From assembly GCA_002749535.1 (NCBI GenBank), contig MZZL01000137.1, forward strand, positions 644,699 through 707,785: a stretch of 63,087 bases of DNA, given 5' to 3'. Shown here in pieces: positions 59,703-63,087 of the stretch. The DNA comes from Apophysomyces variabilis. Its lineage: Eukaryota; Mucoromycota; Mucoromycetes; Mucorales; Mucoraceae. The notes under the pieces were generated by a model. The model did not search any database and was not told where the DNA came from. It saw only the letters and a list, made by a program, of their open reading frames with translations. The position numbers were made by a program, and so were the translations under genes. Numbering within the stretch: the first letter of the stretch is position 1; every line of letters begins with the position of its first letter.

Positions 59703-60432
59703 CATGGATAAGAAAATCGATGGATGTCTTATGGATGACAACGATTCAGAGATAAGACAACAATTCTCCCAAGAGTAAAAACGGACTCAGTCTGACAGAA
59801 AGTTTGGGACAAAATGGAACATCTGTAATGGAACATATGTAGAGGAAATATATACCCTCTTCGTTCGTTTCTGTACGTCATTGATGATATCATATCCGTT
59901 TCTGTCAGTTATGGTATCAGAAGCTGTCAGGGCAATGGTATCCAGTTCCCGGTTCTGCTCAATTGTATTGTCTTTACATTCCACTTTTATTTTCCCTGCA
60001 AGTAGTTATGTTCTCCTTTTCTTCTATTGTATGTTTTTGGTTACTATCAATTTTTTGCTTTCTTTAAAGGAAACAAAATATGTCAAGAAACTTTTGTCTA
60101 TTAGGCAATCACAAAAGATTGGATCGCCACGGAATGAACGGTTATTATCTGTCATGGATAATGCGCCCATCCATACACCAGTCACGGTTAAGCAGTTGGT
60201 CGAAGAAAGAGGATACAAATGTCTCTATTTTCCTCGCTACTCTCCCTTTCTCAACCTAATAGAAGAGTTTTGGGCCAAAGTGATTGCTGGGGAAAGAAGA
60301 GAGCCCTTACGAGTTGACGATAACCTTCAAGAACGTATTGTTCAAGCAGCGCGAAAAGTAAAGCGCTCAGGCTGTCAAGGATGGATCAAACACTCTGAGA
60401 GCTTTTTTTTTAGATGCAAAAATAGAGAATAA
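59703..60432 (+). pseudogene. Tc1/mariner-type (DDE) transposase remnant
   Basis: The clear part is 60,095-60,432: SPRNERLLSVMDNAPIHTP (second catalytic Asp in MDNAPIH), then LYFPRYSPFLNLIEEFWAKV, the DDE_3 superfamily C-terminus with the third acidic residue in NLIEEFW. The frame ends SFFFRCKNRE, TAA at 60,430-60,432. Upstream the frame is filled with non-homologous hydrophobic residues, so the N-terminal helix-turn-helix and first Asp are missing or in other frames. A plus ATG at 59,705 (MDKKIDGCLMDD) may be part of it. Probably inactive. Confidence 0.7.
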
Positions 60433-60903
60433 CTTCATTAAATAGATTCGTCTTGCTGTGGTTTGAAACAAACTATCTCAGTGATTGTGAACATGCGACT
60501 CGACTTTACGCAAAGAAGGGTAGTCTGACCGCAAATATTTTCATCCAATCATGCAAAAGCATTTTTGGATTCCACAAAAACTTGAACCCCAGTCCGCAAA
60601 TAAAAAATAGAAACACGCAGATAAATAGGGAATACCACAGTAAATGCAGTTCTTTGAGCTTTGGCGGAAGGAAAGCCTATTGCATCTATTCGACAAATAC
60701 AGCAGACTATTGATAAAGTCGGCTTGTCAGAGGCTACGGCAAATTTCTTTTTAGTTCTCCGGACCCTGAAATTTGGAACAAAACTCGCGCCCTGCAGGTT
60801 CACTTTGGCCATTTCGCGCCTGTGTAAAAGTTTTGGAAAACGTTATAATTAGCTCCTTTTCAAGCATATACAGTATGCATATCTCATTTCAATTGCTCGG
60901 TAT

Positions 60904-60964
60904 CATTCAATGACACTTGATAACTATTAAGCCTAAAGAGCCTAATTCACTTGATCTGTGGATC
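60904..60964 (+). repeat. Fragment related to the inverted-repeat element
   Basis: Shared with the arm at about 3472-3535: ATTCAATGACACTT, then a GCCT/GCCC segment, then TCACTTGATCTGTGGAT (arm: CCACTTGACTCGTGGAT). A degenerate third copy, or the end, of the same element. Confidence 0.5.
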
Positions 60965-62772
60965 CTCCCAGCTCGACCCATCGGAACTTAGCCCTCACAA
61001 GCTTACCAACAATGCTGTCTTTCTTATCTTCATGCTATAAACAGAATATCTATTTGTATTTGAAGGATTCAACATCGAACGATCCATACCATAGATTGTA
61101 TTTTCATAAACATTGCACTGTTTTTGCTACGATCTTTTGGAATAGCAGTTTTTGTTATGGCTTGTTAGCTACTTTCATTAGTTGCTAAAGGTTCATATTC
61201 AGAAAAATATCGGTATTCTCCCACTTTAACTAGGCAATGAATACCTGTATGACTCTGTCTGCAAGAGAGCTTTTATCCCAACGAATAACATTTTCTAACG
61301 TTACAATGGCCCTTCGTCCTTGACCTTTCCAGAATGTAGATTTTCCAAGAAAAAGACTATAACAAACAAGGAAATGACAGTAACAGTTGTGGCGGCACCT
61401 GGTTTAAGTACCAAGAATGGAAGCTGCGCTCAGATCGGCTTACTGAAAAATTACCTATATTTTCGGTGTACGTAAGAACATTTTTCGAGCATTTGAATAC
61501 AGCGGATTCTACTTTCTTTAAGCAGAGAAAGATACCTTGCCCTCATGTCATTGTTGATTACTGAGATAACGTTTGTTGAACAATGCCCACGTGAACAATT
61601 GCTCCTGTTGTTGCGGATCTCGTCCAATGGTATGCAGACCCTGGATATTTAACAATTTCAACAATTCTTTGATATTGGATATCTCGCAAAAAAGGCATTT
61701 GAAGCACTGTACCCTGTAATAGAAAGACATGAGGATCTGTAAGGGTAAAGTGTTGGAGTAAAACAGTATGGCTAGATTAATTCAATGCTAGATATAACCA
61801 TAAGCCATATTAATAGCACGCTATTTGATTGTATCAACGCTATCAAGGTAAATATTTTCGCGTATTTACAGTGCTAGTTATGATCCCCTCCTTCCTGATT
61901 ACCGAGTACTTGCTTGCTTGGTTTATCAATCGGTGTATAGATAATGAGTCTTGATTTTGAGAAGATGTAAACTGTGTTTTCCATTTTACTGCGGGATTAT
62001 ATATCGTTATGCCATTGTTAACCGACGTTTGAACCTATCTTGCCTGAAAATTGCAAACCTCGGCCGTCTGCATCCAAGTGCTAATTTTGATAAATCAAAA
62101 GAGTTGCCGTCTTCAGTCGTTAAACTGCGGTGGAAATACTGTATAGCATGAGACAGGAAAAGCAATGTCCATCAACTGCATGGCACATAGGCAGTTGCAC
62201 GTTTAGCGCAGGAACGATGATCGACAACCGCCAGACCTCGGTAGTAGTGGTTAAATTTATATACACCTGTTACTTCTAAAGGATATATATATATAAATAA
62301 TGCACGGTCCTAGTGCAGTAAATACCTTTACAGGCAAAGACAGAACAGGAATGTCCTGTTTTATCCTTGTGTATATGACCGAATAAGAGGAAAATAAAGC
62401 ACATGTCAGTTTCCTCTGTAGCACGTTGTACCAGTTTTGAAGCTAGCTTTGTGAGCAATCGAACAAATTATGCAACGCATATCTTGGGCGCAAGCAGGCA
62501 GTCAATTGTCTATTTCTTTTTGAGCGATCCAGTCACCAGCGGCAGAAGTGCACTCTGGATATCATCAGACAAAGTAGACAGAAATAAAAAATGATAAGCA
62601 GATGATGACCTTTACTGCTTTTCACGCCCGATATATAGGCATTCAGTTGATTTTGGATGATTTGCGAACCGTAAAGGAAGATAAAGCCATGTTATTGAGT
62701 GACGAAATGGTTGTTCACCAGTCCAGATTCGAGACTAATTTGATGCACCGGGTGCTAATGGCACCCCCAAAA

Positions 62773-62776
62773 AGGC
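62773..62776. repeat. Target-site duplication AGGC (left)
   Basis: AGGC (with a preceding A) is repeated just after the element at 63082-63085. Confidence 0.7.
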
Positions 62777-63081
62777 TGTCGTAGCAGTTTTCCTTGTGCT
62801 ACCTTTTTGCCTGATTTGGAGCGCGTCAGTGCTACCTTCCACCATGGTGCGTCAATTGCTCTCAATGTGAGTCATGAACGACTATGGTTACTCAAGAACA
62901 TAATCCTTCATGACTCATTGTCGATCAAGTTATAGAAATAATTCAGTATAAATATCATAGACGCAGAAAGCAATAAAGATCATCATTCGTTTTATTCTTC
63001 ATTTCTTTGTTTGTTATATCTCTTGCTATTCAACTACACTTCCGTGGCCATTGATTGGATCAGCCAAAAAGAAGTACGACA
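62777..63081 (+). mobile_element. Solo-LTR-like element, TGTCGT...ACGACA family
   Basis: The 305-bp element starts TGTCGTAGCAG and ends AAGTACGACA, the same termini as elements X and Y near the tRNA. It has GTATAAATATCATAG near 62947, AATAAA near 62972, then TTCGTTTTATTC and TGGCCATTGATTGGAT, the same internal order as Y'. It is flanked by AGGC on both sides (or AAGGC if the last A is assigned to the target). This is the best-preserved insertion of the family in the window. Confidence 0.72.
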
Positions 63082-63085
63082 AGGC
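63082..63085. repeat. Target-site duplication AGGC (right)
   Basis: Second copy of the AGGC flank, two bases before the window ends. Confidence 0.65.
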
Positions 63086-63087
63086 AA

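Larger units (their letters stand above)
60433..62776. other. Gene-poor terminal region
   Basis: Short frames at 60453-60852, 61548-61730, 61951-62151 and 62602-62784 show no recognised domains. The main item is a fragment similar to the inverted-repeat element (60,904-60,964). Confidence 0.45.

Noticed and set aside
1..63087. CRISPR array, prophage or bacterial operon
   Set aside because: No regularly spaced repeats or bacterial gene order; genes have spliceosomal introns.

Overview
The window is nuclear DNA of a filamentous fungus. It is most likely an early-diverging lineage of the Mucoromycota type. The evidence is many short GT..AG introns (roughly 35-80 nt), microexons, a single-chain type I fatty acid synthase in which the beta and alpha parts are fused head to tail, a protoglobin-like protein, and remains of Fanzor (eukaryotic TnpB-like) nucleases. 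No bacterial operon structure is seen. Species cannot be named from the sequence alone.

Layout. 1-5.3 kb is repeat-rich: a tRNA-Glu(UUC) is followed 24 bp downstream by a nest of solo-LTR-like elements with TGTCGT...ACGACA ends, then by the left arm of a long inverted repeat that carries a separate solo LTR with a 5-bp target duplication. The right arm lies at 18.2-19.4 kb. The two arms bracket about 13 kb holding four loci: a secreted 3D-domain (double-psi barrel) protein, a SET9/SUV4-20 (KMT5) H4K20 methyltransferase, a decayed Fanzor nuclease gene, and a protein that joins a HutD-like domain to a zinc deacylase (AstE/aspartoacylase-like) domain.

19.4-24 kb is gene-poor. 24-45 kb is a compact gene block: atypical tyrosine phosphatase, protoglobin, Drs2-type P4-ATPase flippase, FabG-like reductase, G-patch/zinc-finger protein, TMA22/DENR, a candidate coiled-coil protein, hotdog thioesterase, a mini verprolin/WIP-like protein, a second Fanzor relic, a BEM46/ABHD13 hydrolase and TFIID subunit TAF8. 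45.4-57.9 kb is the fused FAS gene (10 exons, 3,940 codons). 58-63 kb is again gene-poor, with a mariner-like transposase remnant, a fragment related to the inverted-repeat element, and an intact TGTCGT...ACGACA element with target duplication at the very end.

The genes do not form one pathway. Lipid metabolism recurs (FAS, FabG-like reductase, thioesterase, flippase), as do chromatin, transcription and translation functions (SET9, TAF8, TMA22, G-patch). I read this as ordinary fungal gene mixing, not a cluster. Exon maps were built by eye. Where I give exact exon limits the summed coding length is divisible by three. Where I could not reconcile a junction, I say so.
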